DNA of 64,000 bases from assembly GCF_000178855.1 (NCBI RefSeq), contig NZ_ADVG01000002.1, forward strand, positions 930,001 through 994,000, given 5' to 3'. The DNA comes from Ktedonobacter racemifer DSM 44963. GTDB lineage: Bacteria > Chloroflexota > Ktedonobacteria > Ktedonobacterales > Ktedonobacteraceae. The notes beneath the pieces are model-generated. The model was not told the origin of the DNA, ran no database searches, and was given only the letters and a program-made list of their open reading frames with translations. Both the position numbers and the translations under genes were made by a program. Each line of letters starts with the position of its first letter. The first letter of the stretch is position 1. Positions 9,036 through 18,756 of this stretch are shown piece after piece.

Positions 9036-12000
9036 TGGGCAGGCCATGCTAAAGCTGCGCAACAGCATTAGTTTGACGCAAGCAGCGCTGGCCGACCTGC
9101 TGGGGGTCTCCCGGCGCGCAGTCGGCGAGTGGGAGGCAGGCAATACGTATCCCAAGGCGCCCCACCTGCAACACTTTGTGGAATTGTGCGTGCAGCAGCA
9201 CGTCTTTGAGCCAGGGCACGAGGAAGAGGAGATCCGCGCCCTGTGGAAAATGGCGCACCAGCGGGTGTGGCTGGATGAAGCCTGGCTCTCGACTTTGCTG
9301 ACCAGGCCACCTGTCCCACCGCACCCCATCACACAGATCAGTGATACGGCTATAGTGGAAGTTTCTTCTGCGTCCACTCCTCAGCTTTCTCCACAAGTTG
9401 AGAGACCAGTGATCCCGGCTTTCGCAAAGCCTGTCGCCTTTTCACACGTTGATTGGGTAGGGGCCCTTGACGTGAGCCACTTCGCAGGTCGCGAGGTAGA
9501 AGTGGTGAAATTGACCCAATGGATCGTGCAGGAGCGCTGCCGCCTGATCGCCATCCTGGGCATGGGTGGCATCGGCAAGAGCACCCTGGTCTCCCTGCTG
9601 GGTCAGCGCCTGGCTTCTCAGTTTGAGGCCGTCCTCTGGTGCTCGGTACGTGACGCTCCTTCCTGCGAGGAACTGGTCGCCGACTGCATCTCCTTCTTCT
9701 CCGAGACACCGCCCACCGCATTCCCCTCGTCTCTGGAACAGCGCATCAACCAGCTCGTAGCGCGCTTACAGGCCCGACGCTGCCTGCTGGTGCTCGACAA
9801 CCTGGAGACCCTGCTGGTGAGCGGTAATCTTGAGAGCGGCTACCTGCCGGGATACGAAGGCTACGGTCGGCTCGTCGGACGCCTGGCCGAGTCGGAGCAC
9901 CAGAGCTGCGTCCTGCTGACCTCCAGGGAGAAGCCCCGGGAGATCGAACCGCTGGAGGGGGCGCGCGGGCACGTGCGCTCACTGCGTTTGCAGGGTTTGG
10001 ACGAACAAGCGGCGCACGAGCTGCTCGCCGACAAGGAACTCAACGGCACGTTTTCTGCATGGCAGCATTTGGTAGCCAGCTATGGTGGCAATCCCCTGGC
10101 CCTCAAAATCGTGGCACAGGGGGTCTCCGACCTCTTTGCAGGTGATATCGACCGCTTTCTCGAGGAAGGGGAACTGGTCTTCAATGGCGTGCGAGCGGTC
10201 CTGCGCCAGCAAGTGGGACGGCTGTCTATGCTGGAACATCTGCTGCTTACCTGGCTGGCCGTACTGCGCGAGTGGACGTCGCTGGACACGCTGGCGCAGG
10301 TCCTGCATCCTCGCATACCACGCGCCCCGCTGTTGGAGGCGTTGGAAGCGCTCAGACGGCGCTCGCTGCTGGAACGGGGGCAGCAGGCGAACTTCAGCCT
10401 GCAATCGATGGTGATGGAGTACCTCACCGATGAGCTGTGCGAATACCTGGCCGAAGAGATCATGCAGGGGACCCCGCAACAACTGCGCCGTGTGGCCCTC
10501 TCGCAGGCGAGGGCTCAAGATTATGTGCGAGAGATCCAGGTACGTTTGCTGGTGCGTCCTCTTATCGAGCGGCTACGCGCTGAACTGGTGTCCGATGCGC
10601 AGATCGAAGCCCACTTGCTGCGTCTGCTGGAGCAGTTCCGTGCTGAGGATGCCGCTGTGCAGGGCTATGGTCCCGCCAACGTCATCAGTCTGCTCAAAGA
10701 CTTGCGTGGCCACCTGCGCGGCCTGAACCTCTCCAGGCTTGCCATTCGCGGGGCCTATCTACAAGACGTCGAGATGCAGGATGCATGCCTACGCGGAGCG
10801 CTACTCCAGGAAAGCACCTTTTCCGAACACCCTGATGTCATCGATGTGGTCGCTATCAGCCCTACCGGACAGTATTGGGCCGCCGCCGGCTACCAGGGAA
10901 AAGTACGCCTGTGGAGAGATGCGGGCCGCGTCCTGCACCGCGTCTGGCAGGCCCATACGAACGTGATCGAGACCCTTACCTTCAGCCCCAACGGACGCCT
11001 GCTCGTCAGTGGAGCCTGGGACGATACGATCAAGCTTTGGGACGTAGAGAGCGGGAAACTGCTCTGGACCGGCGTCCAGCACGGAAACGTCAACTGTGTA
11101 ACCTTTACCCCTGACGGACGCCTGCTTACCAGTGGTGGAGGCGACGCTCGCATCCAGCTGTGGGATACCCAGAGCGGTACGGTCATCCAGCAGATAACGA
11201 ACCAGGGAGGCACAGTGTGCTGGCTGGACTGGAGTCCTGATGGAACACAACTTGCTACAGGCTGCGCTGATGGCAACATTTGGCTGTGGCAACCTGGCGT
11301 GTCGGAGCCTGAAAACCACGTTCACCAGCTTTCGGGACATACCCACTGGGTGACGGGACTGGCCTTCGCCCCCAACGGCATCCAACTCGCGAGTGCAAGC
11401 TTTGACGGCACCGTCAAACTGTGGGACCTGGAGCGTCTGGAATGTATCCAGACGTTTTCGGGGCATACAGACCGCGTGATCCGAGTGGTGTGGAGCCCCG
11501 ACGGACGGACGGTGGCCAGTGCGGGTTTTGACAAAACAATCTGGTTATGGGACACGCAGGAGCAGAGGGCGCGGGCCGTTCTACGCGAGCACACCGCCGC
11601 TATCTTTTCGCTTGCCTTCACACCCGACAGCCGCACTCTGCTCAGTGGTTCGAGCGACGGCACGATACGCGCCTGGGATGTGGAACGGGGGCAGTGCCTT
11701 CATGTCATAGGAGGCTACGTGGCCTCACTGTACGACGTCGACTGGAACCCCGACGGCAAGCAACTGTTCACTGCCGGGGCGGATACCCTGGTGACGATCT
11801 GGGATCGAGCCAGTGGCGCTCCGTCTGGCATCCTGCGTGGGCATCGTTGGACCGTATTTGGGATCGCGGCAAGTCCTGACGGGCAACTGCTGGTCAGTAC
11901 AGGGCACGATAACCATATGGCGCTGTGGGAAGTGGGCAACGACGTTCCTCTGCACCTGCTACGCCCACCTGATGGGGCAGACACAATATTCTATAAGGTC

Positions 12001-12753
12001 ATGTGGAGTCCTGACGGGCACTTTCTGGCGTGTGGAACCTACATGCATGGTGCACAGGTGTGGGATGTAACCACGCTCACCCGTCGGTGGGTAGCGCAGG
12101 CGTCATCGAACCTCATTCGAGACGTGGCGTGGAGTCCTGATGGAATGTGGGTAGCGGGCGGGAGCGATGATGGCTCCGTGTCCATATGGGCGGCTGCCGA
12201 TGGCTCACAACGCTTGCAACGCAGACACGCCGGGGCTATCTTCTGCGTCGCGTGGAGTCTTGACGGAACATGGCTAGCCTGTGGTGGTGGCGGCAGAGAG
12301 GGTGGAGAAGTCCTCATATATGAGACACAGAGCGGGGAGCTTCTGCGCACCCTGGTCAGCCATCCCGGATTGGTATATGCAGTCGCATGGAGCCCGGGTG
12401 GAGACATGTTGATCAGCGCGGGCAGCGACGGCAAACTGCGCTGGTGGGAGGTCGCAAGCGGGCAATGTGTGCGGGTGCAAGAGGCACATCATGGGATGGT
12501 AGAGACGCTCAAAGTGAGTCCTGATGGCAGAATGCTCGCCAGTTGCGGCCACGATGGAGTATTACTCGTCTGGGACCTGCACAGCGGAGAACGGCTCCAA
12601 ACGCTGAGGCGCGATCGACCCTACGAACGCCTCGACATCACTGGAACGCACGGACTCTCCGATGCACAAAAAGCGTCACTGTGTTCGCTGGGTGCTTTTG
12701 AGGAAACAGCCAAGATAAATAGCGTTTTGAGAGGAGAGAAAGTTCAGGAGTAG
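8998..12753 (+). CDS. HTH-XRE / NB-ARC STAND ATPase / WD40 signalling protein
   Basis: 1251 aa, start supported by GGCAAGGAGC. It has an N-terminal XRE-type HTH (residues ~10-65) and an NB-ARC ATPase with Walker A GMGGIGKST (188-196, Lys194), Walker B LLVLDN (~263-268), a TSRE sensor and a GNPLAL motif. A short pentapeptide-like linker (LRGLNLSRL) comes near 575-590. Fourteen WD40 blades follow from ~620 to 1210, enough for two propellers. STAND proteins are ligand-triggered oligomerising switches. The XRE head suggests that output is DNA binding. Ligand and target are unknown. Confidence 0.92.
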   Translation: MTRYSYRERDYTFGQAMLKLRNSISLTQAALADLLGVSRRAVGEWEAGNTYPKAPHLQHFVELCVQQHVFEPGHEEEEIRALWKMAHQRVWLDEAWLSTLLTRPPVPPHPITQISDTAIVEVSSASTPQLSPQVERPVIPAFAKPVAFSHVDWVGALDVSHFAGREVEVVKLTQWIVQERCRLIAILGMGGIGKSTLVSLLGQRLASQFEAVLWCSVRDAPSCEELVADCISFFSETPPTAFPSSLEQRINQLVARLQARRCLLVLDNLETLLVSGNLESGYLPGYEGYGRLVGRLAESEHQSCVLLTSREKPREIEPLEGARGHVRSLRLQGLDEQAAHELLADKELNGTFSAWQHLVASYGGNPLALKIVAQGVSDLFAGDIDRFLEEGELVFNGVRAVLRQQVGRLSMLEHLLLTWLAVLREWTSLDTLAQVLHPRIPRAPLLEALEALRRRSLLERGQQANFSLQSMVMEYLTDELCEYLAEEIMQGTPQQLRRVALSQARAQDYVREIQVRLLVRPLIERLRAELVSDAQIEAHLLRLLEQFRAEDAAVQGYGPANVISLLKDLRGHLRGLNLSRLAIRGAYLQDVEMQDACLRGALLQESTFSEHPDVIDVVAISPTGQYWAAAGYQGKVRLWRDAGRVLHRVWQAHTNVIETLTFSPNGRLLVSGAWDDTIKLWDVESGKLLWTGVQHGNVNCVTFTPDGRLLTSGGGDARIQLWDTQSGTVIQQITNQGGTVCWLDWSPDGTQLATGCADGNIWLWQPGVSEPENHVHQLSGHTHWVTGLAFAPNGIQLASASFDGTVKLWDLERLECIQTFSGHTDRVIRVVWSPDGRTVASAGFDKTIWLWDTQEQRARAVLREHTAAIFSLAFTPDSRTLLSGSSDGTIRAWDVERGQCLHVIGGYVASLYDVDWNPDGKQLFTAGADTLVTIWDRASGAPSGILRGHRWTVFGIAASPDGQLLVSTGHDNHMALWEVGNDVPLHLLRPPDGADTIFYKVMWSPDGHFLACGTYMHGAQVWDVTTLTRRWVAQASSNLIRDVAWSPDGMWVAGGSDDGSVSIWAAADGSQRLQRRHAGAIFCVAWSLDGTWLACGGGGREGGEVLIYETQSGELLRTLVSHPGLVYAVAWSPGGDMLISAGSDGKLRWWEVASGQCVRVQEAHHGMVETLKVSPDGRMLASCGHDGVLLVWDLHSGERLQTLRRDRPYERLDITGTHGLSDAQKASLCSLGAFEETAKINSVLRGEKVQE

Positions 12754-12918
12754 CCCGGCCCTTGCCCTATTTTCATGGCTTCAGCTGGTACTCTTCTCCC
12801 AGATGGCTCGTCGGATGACACAACGGGCTTTAGCCCGCCGCAAGCTGCGCCGTTTCAACGGCGGCAGTGAGGCGTGTCCTGGCTTTCGCCCTTGCATAGC
12901 ACAATATAGAACATATGT

Positions 12919-12947
12919 TTGACAACTCCAATACATTGGAGTATACT
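12919..12947 (+). promoter_or_regulatory. Near-consensus promoter in front of tnpB
   Basis: TTGACA (12919-12924), a 17-bp spacer and TATACT (12942-12947). The spacer contains the perfect inverted repeat ACTCCAAT-AC-ATTGGAGT, overlapping the -10 box, so a repressor site is likely. GAACATATGTTT, resembling a Gram-positive LexA box, lies immediately upstream. Confidence 0.6.
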
Positions 12948-12991
12948 CTACAAGAGACACACTCTATTTGTTTGAGAGAAACGTACGGAAA

Positions 12992-14528
12992 ATGGCAAAA
13001 GCCACGAAAACAATCAGACAAGCGTTGCAGTATCCGCCACAGTCAGCCCACTCCTTCGCGGAGAATCAGGCACTCTACAATCGTGTCGTGGCCTTCTACT
13101 TTGAGGTCATCCAGGCCCATGAGGGCATCCTCTCTCTCAAGAGCAAGGAGGCCCTCACCACCCTGGAGAAACTCACCCATGCGACGGAGAAGAGCCCCCA
13201 TCCCATTGTGCCGCTCTCCGACATCGCCCCGGATATCCCCGCGATGTTCCGGCGCGCCGCCATCAATGCGGCCCTTGGCTCTGCTCGCGCCTTTTTCTCC
13301 TCGCTCAAACAGTGGCGAGCACGCAAAGAGAAGCACAAGGCCAAACCATGCAAAAAGGGTAAGCAGAAGCAGCCGTTCAGGGAGCGGCCACCGGTCCCGC
13401 CACGCACCTGGAACAAGTCGGCCTCCTTCTACGCGGGCTTGTGGAAAGAACGCTCTGAGCACTCCATCATGCTCAGAGTGTGGACCGGCTCGTGCTGGTC
13501 CTGGCTCAAAATTGGTGCGCTTTCTCGCGATCTTCCCCAGGGGTACGCGATGGGCAGTCCACAGCTTGTTCGCAAGGGGGATCGCTGGTGGTTACATACT
13601 CCCATTGAGAAGACCTTCGAGGCTCCCGCAAAGAGCGGAGAGCAACTCACCACCGCCCAGACACGTCTCTGCGCGGTGGATCTCAATCTCGACAAGCATC
13701 TGGCTGTGTGCAGCGTCCAGACGGTTGACGGCACCATCCTGGCTACTTCCTTCATCGGAAATGGCACAGCGGTATCGGGCACAAGGCGCGCAACTGCTTG
13801 GACGTATTGCACGCAACCGATCTCAGACTGGCATCCTTGCCGAGAACGAACAGGACAATGCTGACCTCTGGGCGAAAATCAGGCACGTGGACGAACAGGT
13901 CGCGCACCTGGTGAGCAGCCGCATTGTCCAGTTCGCCAAAGAACATCAGGCGAGCATTCTCGTCTTTGAGCACCTGGGCAACCTTCAACCAGAAAAGGGC
14001 ACGTATAGCCGCCGAAGCAACAGCAAACGCGCCTACTGGATGAAGGGCCGCATGTTCCGCTACTCAAAGTACAAGGCGTGGAATGCAGGCGGTATCATCA
14101 CGGCCCGTGTGAATCCGCGCAATACGAGCCGGCAATGCCATCGTTGTCATGGCCTGGTCGTGCGCTACAACCAGGGATACCCCCAGGAGGGCTATACTCC
14201 CGGCGCCGCCCTCTGCTTCTGTCCACAGTGCCAGATGCGCGACCATGCCGACCGCAATGCCAGTCTGAGAGTCGGACAGCGCTTGATCGAGCGTACGCAA
14301 GCACCTTTGAAGGAAAAGCCTCATGCTCTGACGCGACGTGCGAGGAGGGAGCCGAAAGGCTCAGGTGTTGGGATCTCCCAGGATGCCGAACGCGAAGGGC
14401 AACCATCTCTTGCTCAAGCAAGGCAAGGGGATCACGCCAACGGGCCTGGCACCGCCCAGGGGGGATTGCGCCGGATGGGTGCGCGCCTCTCAGATATGGC
14501 TACCACACTACGCCTCCATTTTGAGTAG
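12992..14528 (+). pseudogene. tnpB: TnpB RNA-guided nuclease, frameshifted
   Basis: Starts at the ATG at 12992 (MAKATKTIRQ). The first frame runs to ~13760 and carries the RuvC-I aspartate (CAVDLNLDK). The reading then continues one frame over (MAQRYRAQGAQLLG) with the RuvC-II glutamate (ILVFEHLGN), a zinc ribbon (CHRCH ... CPQC) and RuvC-III DHADRNAS, ending at 14528 with a long basic tail that overlaps the element's right end. All three catalytic residues survive, but in two frames. Inactivation is most likely; a sequencing error or frameshifting cannot be excluded. Confidence 0.8.
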
Positions 14529-14628
14529 TCCCTACGGGACATGTCTCACGCAGGCGCTTACGGAGCCGTGTCAGAAGCTGCTGGGCTTTAGCCCATGCGG
14601 AGTGTCACGAAACAACTTGCACGTCGCG

Positions 14629-15147
14629 TTATATCATAATCGATACAAATACGCCTGTACAGAGGAGTGAAAATCCTACGCCAGTCGCTATGAGCAGCCC
14701 GGAAATGAGCCAAAGCCCTTCAAACGAAGAGATTTTCGCTTCAGAGGGATGGGCTGGATCATAGCAAACTGGCAGCAATCCGGTGGCTGTCTCAGGATTC
14801 CCCTGGAAGGTATGGCTTTGAAATTCAACAGCTTCCTCCTGCTCTGTCCAGAATTGGACGGTCACGATGCGGCAGGGGAAGAGCTGGTCGCTTTCCCCTG
14901 CCGGAACAACGTCATAGATGTCGCTCACATGCCCTTTCGCGAACGCTGCCTTTCTGAGGAACCTTCGCGTGCCAAGCAGAGAAATCAACCCGGTCACGAA
15001 TATAACCAGCCCCCAGAGGCTCACGATGACAAGCGTGAGCACGAGCAACAGGTACTCAGCACCTCTACTATGCAGAGCAACGAGTCTTTCCATCCAACCT
15101 GGACCACCAAAAGCAAGCAGTAAAAGGGAGAGGCTCCATCCTGTCAT
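14629..15147 (-). CDS. DUF3592-like membrane protein
   Basis: 172 aa. Two N-terminal hydrophobic segments (residues ~3-15 and ~30-60), a soluble beta-rich middle (FPCRIVTVQFWT ... CYDPAHPSEAKI, the VxYDPxxP pattern of DUF3592) and a C-terminal membrane helix. The start overlaps the stop of the upstream site-2 protease gene by ATGA (15144-15147), so the two are translationally coupled. Function is unknown. Confidence 0.75.
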   Translation of the reverse strand: MTGWSLSLLLLAFGGPGWMERLVALHSRGAEYLLLVLTLVIVSLWGLVIFVTGLISLLGTRRFLRKAAFAKGHVSDIYDVVPAGESDQLFPCRIVTVQFWTEQEEAVEFQSHTFQGNPETATGLLPVCYDPAHPSEAKISSFEGLWLISGLLIATGVGFSLLCTGVFVSIMI

Positions 15148-15881
15148 AAGGCACCTCTTAGTTCTTCGCGCCTCATGACCTGCATAATGGCCGGCTGCGC
15201 CGCGCTTAACAAGAACCAGCCGATGAAACCAAACCAGAGGCCGTCCAGGATGTCGCCGGTGAAGAATATCCAGATGCCGTGCAAGATGAACAGATAGGCA
15301 ACGACCTGTCCTGTCAACAAGGCAACATGCGTTGACAGATTAGAATTGCTCGTGAGCTTCCATATAATGGAGTGCAGGACGCGACCACCATCCAGCGGAA
15401 AGCCCGGAATAAGATTGAAGATACCCAGCACGATATTGGTCGCCGCCAGGTAGAACAGGACGCCTTCCAATGGAGAGTTGCTGCCGTGCAATGGCAACTG
15501 GAGCAGGAAACAGATGGCGCCAATTACCAGACTGGTGAGGGGGCCAACGAAGGCCAGCTGGAACTCGATGCCCGCAGTCATCGGCTCGCGCTCGATATTG
15601 GAGACACCGCCAAAGATGAACAGGGTGATATTGTTCACGGGTATCCCGCGACTACGTGCCACCAATGAGTGCGCCAGTTCATGCACAAGCACTGAGACAA
15701 ACAACAGGAGAGATGAGAGGAAGGCGATGAGCCAATAGGTGGCACGTAACCACCCTGCATACAACTGGGGAAACCAACCGGTGGCAAGAGACACCGTCAG
15801 TAAGACCAGAATGATAATCCAGCTCACATGGACATCGATATCTATTCCGGCAATTTTGCCGATACGGAATGAACCTGGCAT
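15144..15881 (-). CDS. Site-2 protease-like M50 metallopeptidase
   Basis: 245 aa from the ATG at 15881, preceded by AGAAGGAG. A longer in-frame start exists but has no such site and would run through a hairpin. Membrane helices surround the zinc motif HELAH (residues 67-71). The second ligand motif GFPLDGGRVL lies near 160. This is the SpoIVFB/S2P-type fold that cleaves substrates within the membrane, without CBS domains here. It is coupled to the DUF3592 gene, which could be a partner or substrate (inference). Confidence 0.9.
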   Translation of the reverse strand: MPGSFRIGKIAGIDIDVHVSWIIILVLLTVSLATGWFPQLYAGWLRATYWLIAFLSSLLLFVSVLVHELAHSLVARSRGIPVNNITLFIFGGVSNIEREPMTAGIEFQLAFVGPLTSLVIGAICFLLQLPLHGSNSPLEGVLFYLAATNIVLGIFNLIPGFPLDGGRVLHSIIWKLTSNSNLSTHVALLTGQVVAYLFILHGIWIFFTGDILDGLWFGFIGWFLLSAAQPAIMQVMRREELRGAL

Positions 15882-15906
15882 TAAGGAACTCCTTCTTCTG
15901 ATTAAT

Positions 15907-15953
15907 TTGTATGTTGTGGTGCTGCTGTCTGCGCGATGCACCACAACATACAA
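15907..15953. promoter_or_regulatory. 16-bp perfect inverted repeat upstream of the M50 gene
   Basis: TTGTATGTTGTGGTGC and its exact complement, with a 15-nt loop, lie 26 bp before the M50 start codon. The position fits an operator or a 5' UTR structure rather than a terminator. Confidence 0.45.
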
Positions 15954-16037
15954 CACTGGAGAATGCCGCAGGCATGAGACCGCACGCGCGTGACAGCCTT
16001 CCCTTCATGACGTGTAAGCGAAAGTCAAAGGGGGGGT

Positions 16038-16260
16038 CTGGAGTCTTTCGCCTTCCCCAGACCCTCGATAAACAGCATGGGTCCGCCTCGAGCGCACCCC
16101 ACACCTCTCACAGTATAGGGAAAATGCCTGAGGAATTCAGCCTCCAGCAGGTGGCATATTCCTTCCCATTTACTTCGCATTGCCCGGGATGCGCCGCAGG
16201 TCCTCATGGAAGGAAGCATGCAGATGACGCGGCACTCCTACGTGAACATGACTATGTCTT
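16038..16260 (+). pseudogene. Decayed copy B of the STAND-gene leader and start
   Basis: Similar to 8810-9035, including the CTGGAGTCTTTCGCC block, CCGCCTCGAGCGCA, a ribosome site and ATGACGCGGCACTCCTA at 16222, but the frame degenerates within about 20 codons. The CTGG...CCAG stem of the leader is stronger here (GGGTCTGG/CCAGACCC). The rest of 15954-16535 shows no other gene. Confidence 0.55.
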
Positions 16261-16535
16261 GCTGGAAGGACGCTTCGGACTAAAAATCTCGTTCGTTGGC
16301 GGACCTGACGACTGCAATACTGGTCCTGGAAAGTGCAGGAAGTGGGAAGTAAGATGCCATCTGATGGAGACTGAATTTTTAAGGGCCTGCTGCTAGACTC
16401 TTGATTGGGAAGAGGATGACTCATTCTGGCAATGGGTCGCCAAACCTCTCAGTACGTGGGCGTGACGTCGCCGGTCTGCATCGCGCCCATCCCGATCGAA
16501 AGAAGTGAACAAACCAGAGACAGAGCAGGATAGCT

Positions 16536-18737
16536 ATGGAATTGCGAGTGCCTTTCCCATCTGGGACGAATATAGAGCGACCTGAACCGGGTCTGTTACG
16601 AGTGGCTGTGCTTGGGCCACCGGAAGTAATGCATATTGGAAATCGCCTGACGTTTTCGCTGCGGAAGGCGCAGGCGTTATTGCTCTACCTGGCGGTCGAA
16701 AAGGGACTGCACTCTCGCAGCAAGCTGGCCAGTTTGCTGTGGCCCGACAGTGAAACGAATACGGCCCGTTCTGCCTTGCGTAACGCGCTGACGCTGCTGC
16801 TCAATCTGTTCGATACCTCGCCTGCGGCGGCCAGTCCTCTGCTCATTCAGCAGGATTTCATCGGCCTGAATCCGCAGGCTCCGTTGGAACTGGACCTGGA
16901 CGTCGTGCAGCAGGCCTGGAAAGAGGCCCTGCGCTTCTCCATTGTTCCTCCTGAACCACTGCGCGCCTCCCTGGTCGCACAGGTCCAGCACGCCCTCTCC
17001 CTGGCACGCGGCTCCTTCCTTGATGGCTTCTGGCTGCGCGATGAAGCTCCCTTTGACAGATGGGTGCAGCAGCAGCAGCAGCAGTGGCAAATGCGCTTGT
17101 ACCTACTGTGCGATCGGCTTTCTGGTTGGCAGGAGGCTACCGGGGAACTGGCACAGTCCCAGGCAACGCTCACACGCTGGTTGGAGCTTGACCCACTCGC
17201 AGAGGAAGCCTATCGACGCCTCATGCGAGTCCACCTAGCACAAGGTGACGCAACAGCTGCCTTGCAGATTTATGCTACCTGCCAGGCGCGCCTGGCCGAA
17301 GAGTTGCAGATCGAGCCATCAGTGGACACAATCACCCTGGCCGATCACATACGAACGACCTCGGCCCGCCGTGCCGGAAATCGCTCTGTGTATATTGCCA
17401 ATGTGGCGAACCAGCCACCAGGTGAGCTGATAGCACCTCTCATCGGACGGTCCTCGGCTTTCACCCGGCTTGTCAGTTGCTACCAACAGGTGCGACAAGG
17501 GCAACCACAGGCAGTGCTGTTGACGGGGGAGGCCGGCATCGGCAAAACACGGCTGATGAGCGAATTCGTAGCCTGGGCCAGGGCTCAGGGGGCCGAGGTG
17601 CTGCGTGGGCAGGCGTTCGAACTGGGAGGACGACTGCCTTACCAGTCACTGGTGGATGCGCTGCGGCCACGGCTGGAGGCGGAAAATGCACCGGAGGACC
17701 TGCTGGATGATCTCTGGCTGGCCGAACTGTCCTGTCTATTGCCCGAACTACGGGTGCGCTATCCCGATTTGACCTCTCCTACTCAGGATAAACTGGTGGC
17801 CAGGCTACGGCTGTGCGAAGCGGTCGCCCGACTCCTGCAGGCCCTGTCAAAGCGCGTGCCGCTCGTACTGGTTCTAGACGATCTGCACTGGCTCGATGTG
17901 GCCTCCTTTGACCTCGTGCGTTACCTGGGACATTGCTGGAAGGACCATGGAAGCCGTGTACTCCTGCTCTGTACGATACGCAGCGATCAGTTGGAACTCA
18001 ACCCCATGCTCTCGACCCGGCTGGCCGATCTGAGACATGATCTGCCGATGACATACATCGAGCTACAGCCACTAAGCCAGGAGGAGACCATGCAATTACT
18101 TGCAGCTATGGTTGTGGAAAGAGATCAAAGCTGCGTAGATAAATCAGAGATGCATGGACAGCCAACGACAGAACTTGCCGCAGGCTGTGCGCCTGGATGG
18201 GAAGCGAAACTGAGAGAACTGGGGAACTTCCTGTTTGCCCAGACGGGTGGACAACCATTGTACCTGCTGGAGATGCTCAAGCTGTTCCAGGATCGAGGAT
18301 GGCTGGTGCCACAATTAGGGGTAGATGGCACCTGGCGGCTGGAAATGGCAGTGGAAACGACGACCCTCATCGCGCAGAAGCGGGCCGGGCGCGAGCTAGT
18401 TCCACCATTTGTGCGTGCGATAGTTCTGACACACCTCTCCAAACTGACCCCGCCAGCGAGACAGTTAGTCATGGCCTGTGCAGTGTTAGGGAGCCGGGTG
18501 CACGCACAGTCGCTGTGGCAGGCAGCCGAGTTGGGAGCACAGGAAGGCGTCGAAGCGCTGGAAGAAGCCGTCAAGAGCGGGCTGCTGCGCGAGGAGATCG
18601 CAGGAGGATCAAGAGCAGACTGTCTATGCTGCTATAGCTTCTCTCACGAACTGATGCGTAAGGTAGTTTATACAGAACTAGGAGCAGCACGTCGACAGAT
18701 CACACGCCGAGGCGTGTCTGACCTCTCAGCAAGCTGA
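16536..18737 (+). CDS. SARP/BTAD-type regulator with AAA ATPase, C-terminally truncated
   Basis: 733 aa. A winged-helix DNA-binding region (residues ~20-110) is followed by a BTAD helical domain (~110-260) and an AAA ATPase with Walker A GEAGIGKTR (~330-338) and Walker B LVLVLDDLHWLD (~440-450). The protein stops soon after the conserved FSHELMRKVVY motif, where relatives continue into hundreds of residues of TPR. The final residues (GVSDLSAS) are encoded by the left arm of the palindrome at 18714-18749, so the natural C-terminus has been lost. Confidence 0.85.
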   Translation: MELRVPFPSGTNIERPEPGLLRVAVLGPPEVMHIGNRLTFSLRKAQALLLYLAVEKGLHSRSKLASLLWPDSETNTARSALRNALTLLLNLFDTSPAAASPLLIQQDFIGLNPQAPLELDLDVVQQAWKEALRFSIVPPEPLRASLVAQVQHALSLARGSFLDGFWLRDEAPFDRWVQQQQQQWQMRLYLLCDRLSGWQEATGELAQSQATLTRWLELDPLAEEAYRRLMRVHLAQGDATAALQIYATCQARLAEELQIEPSVDTITLADHIRTTSARRAGNRSVYIANVANQPPGELIAPLIGRSSAFTRLVSCYQQVRQGQPQAVLLTGEAGIGKTRLMSEFVAWARAQGAEVLRGQAFELGGRLPYQSLVDALRPRLEAENAPEDLLDDLWLAELSCLLPELRVRYPDLTSPTQDKLVARLRLCEAVARLLQALSKRVPLVLVLDDLHWLDVASFDLVRYLGHCWKDHGSRVLLLCTIRSDQLELNPMLSTRLADLRHDLPMTYIELQPLSQEETMQLLAAMVVERDQSCVDKSEMHGQPTTELAAGCAPGWEAKLRELGNFLFAQTGGQPLYLLEMLKLFQDRGWLVPQLGVDGTWRLEMAVETTTLIAQKRAGRELVPPFVRAIVLTHLSKLTPPARQLVMACAVLGSRVHAQSLWQAAELGAQEGVEALEEAVKSGLLREEIAGGSRADCLCCYSFSHELMRKVVYTELGAARRQITRRGVSDLSAS

Positions 18738-18749
18738 GAGGTCAGACAC
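18714..18749. terminator. 17-bp palindrome between convergent genes
   Basis: A perfect 17-bp stem with a 2-nt loop (AA) sits between the SARP-like gene and the convergent epoxide hydrolase gene, overlapping the former's stop. A two-way terminator is likely, although the T-tracts are weak. Confidence 0.6.
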
Positions 18750-18756
18750 ATTATCA

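Larger units (their letters stand above)
12815..14608 (+). mobile_element. Solo TnpB element of the IS200/IS605 superfamily (no tnpA)
   Basis: Limits are approximate. Both ends carry the palindrome GGGCTTTAGCCC (12827-12838 on the left, 14583-14594 on the right), as expected for hairpin ends recognised by Y1 transposases. Only a broken tnpB lies between them. No Y1 transposase is present in the window, so mobilisation would need one in trans. The 3' end of tnpB and the following ~100 bp would encode the omega RNA. Confidence 0.6.

Noticed and set aside
12915..14528. A single 537-codon protein across the first TnpB element
   Set aside because: Its first ~280 codons are a shadow frame. The real N-terminus is in another frame, so the gene is frameshifted.
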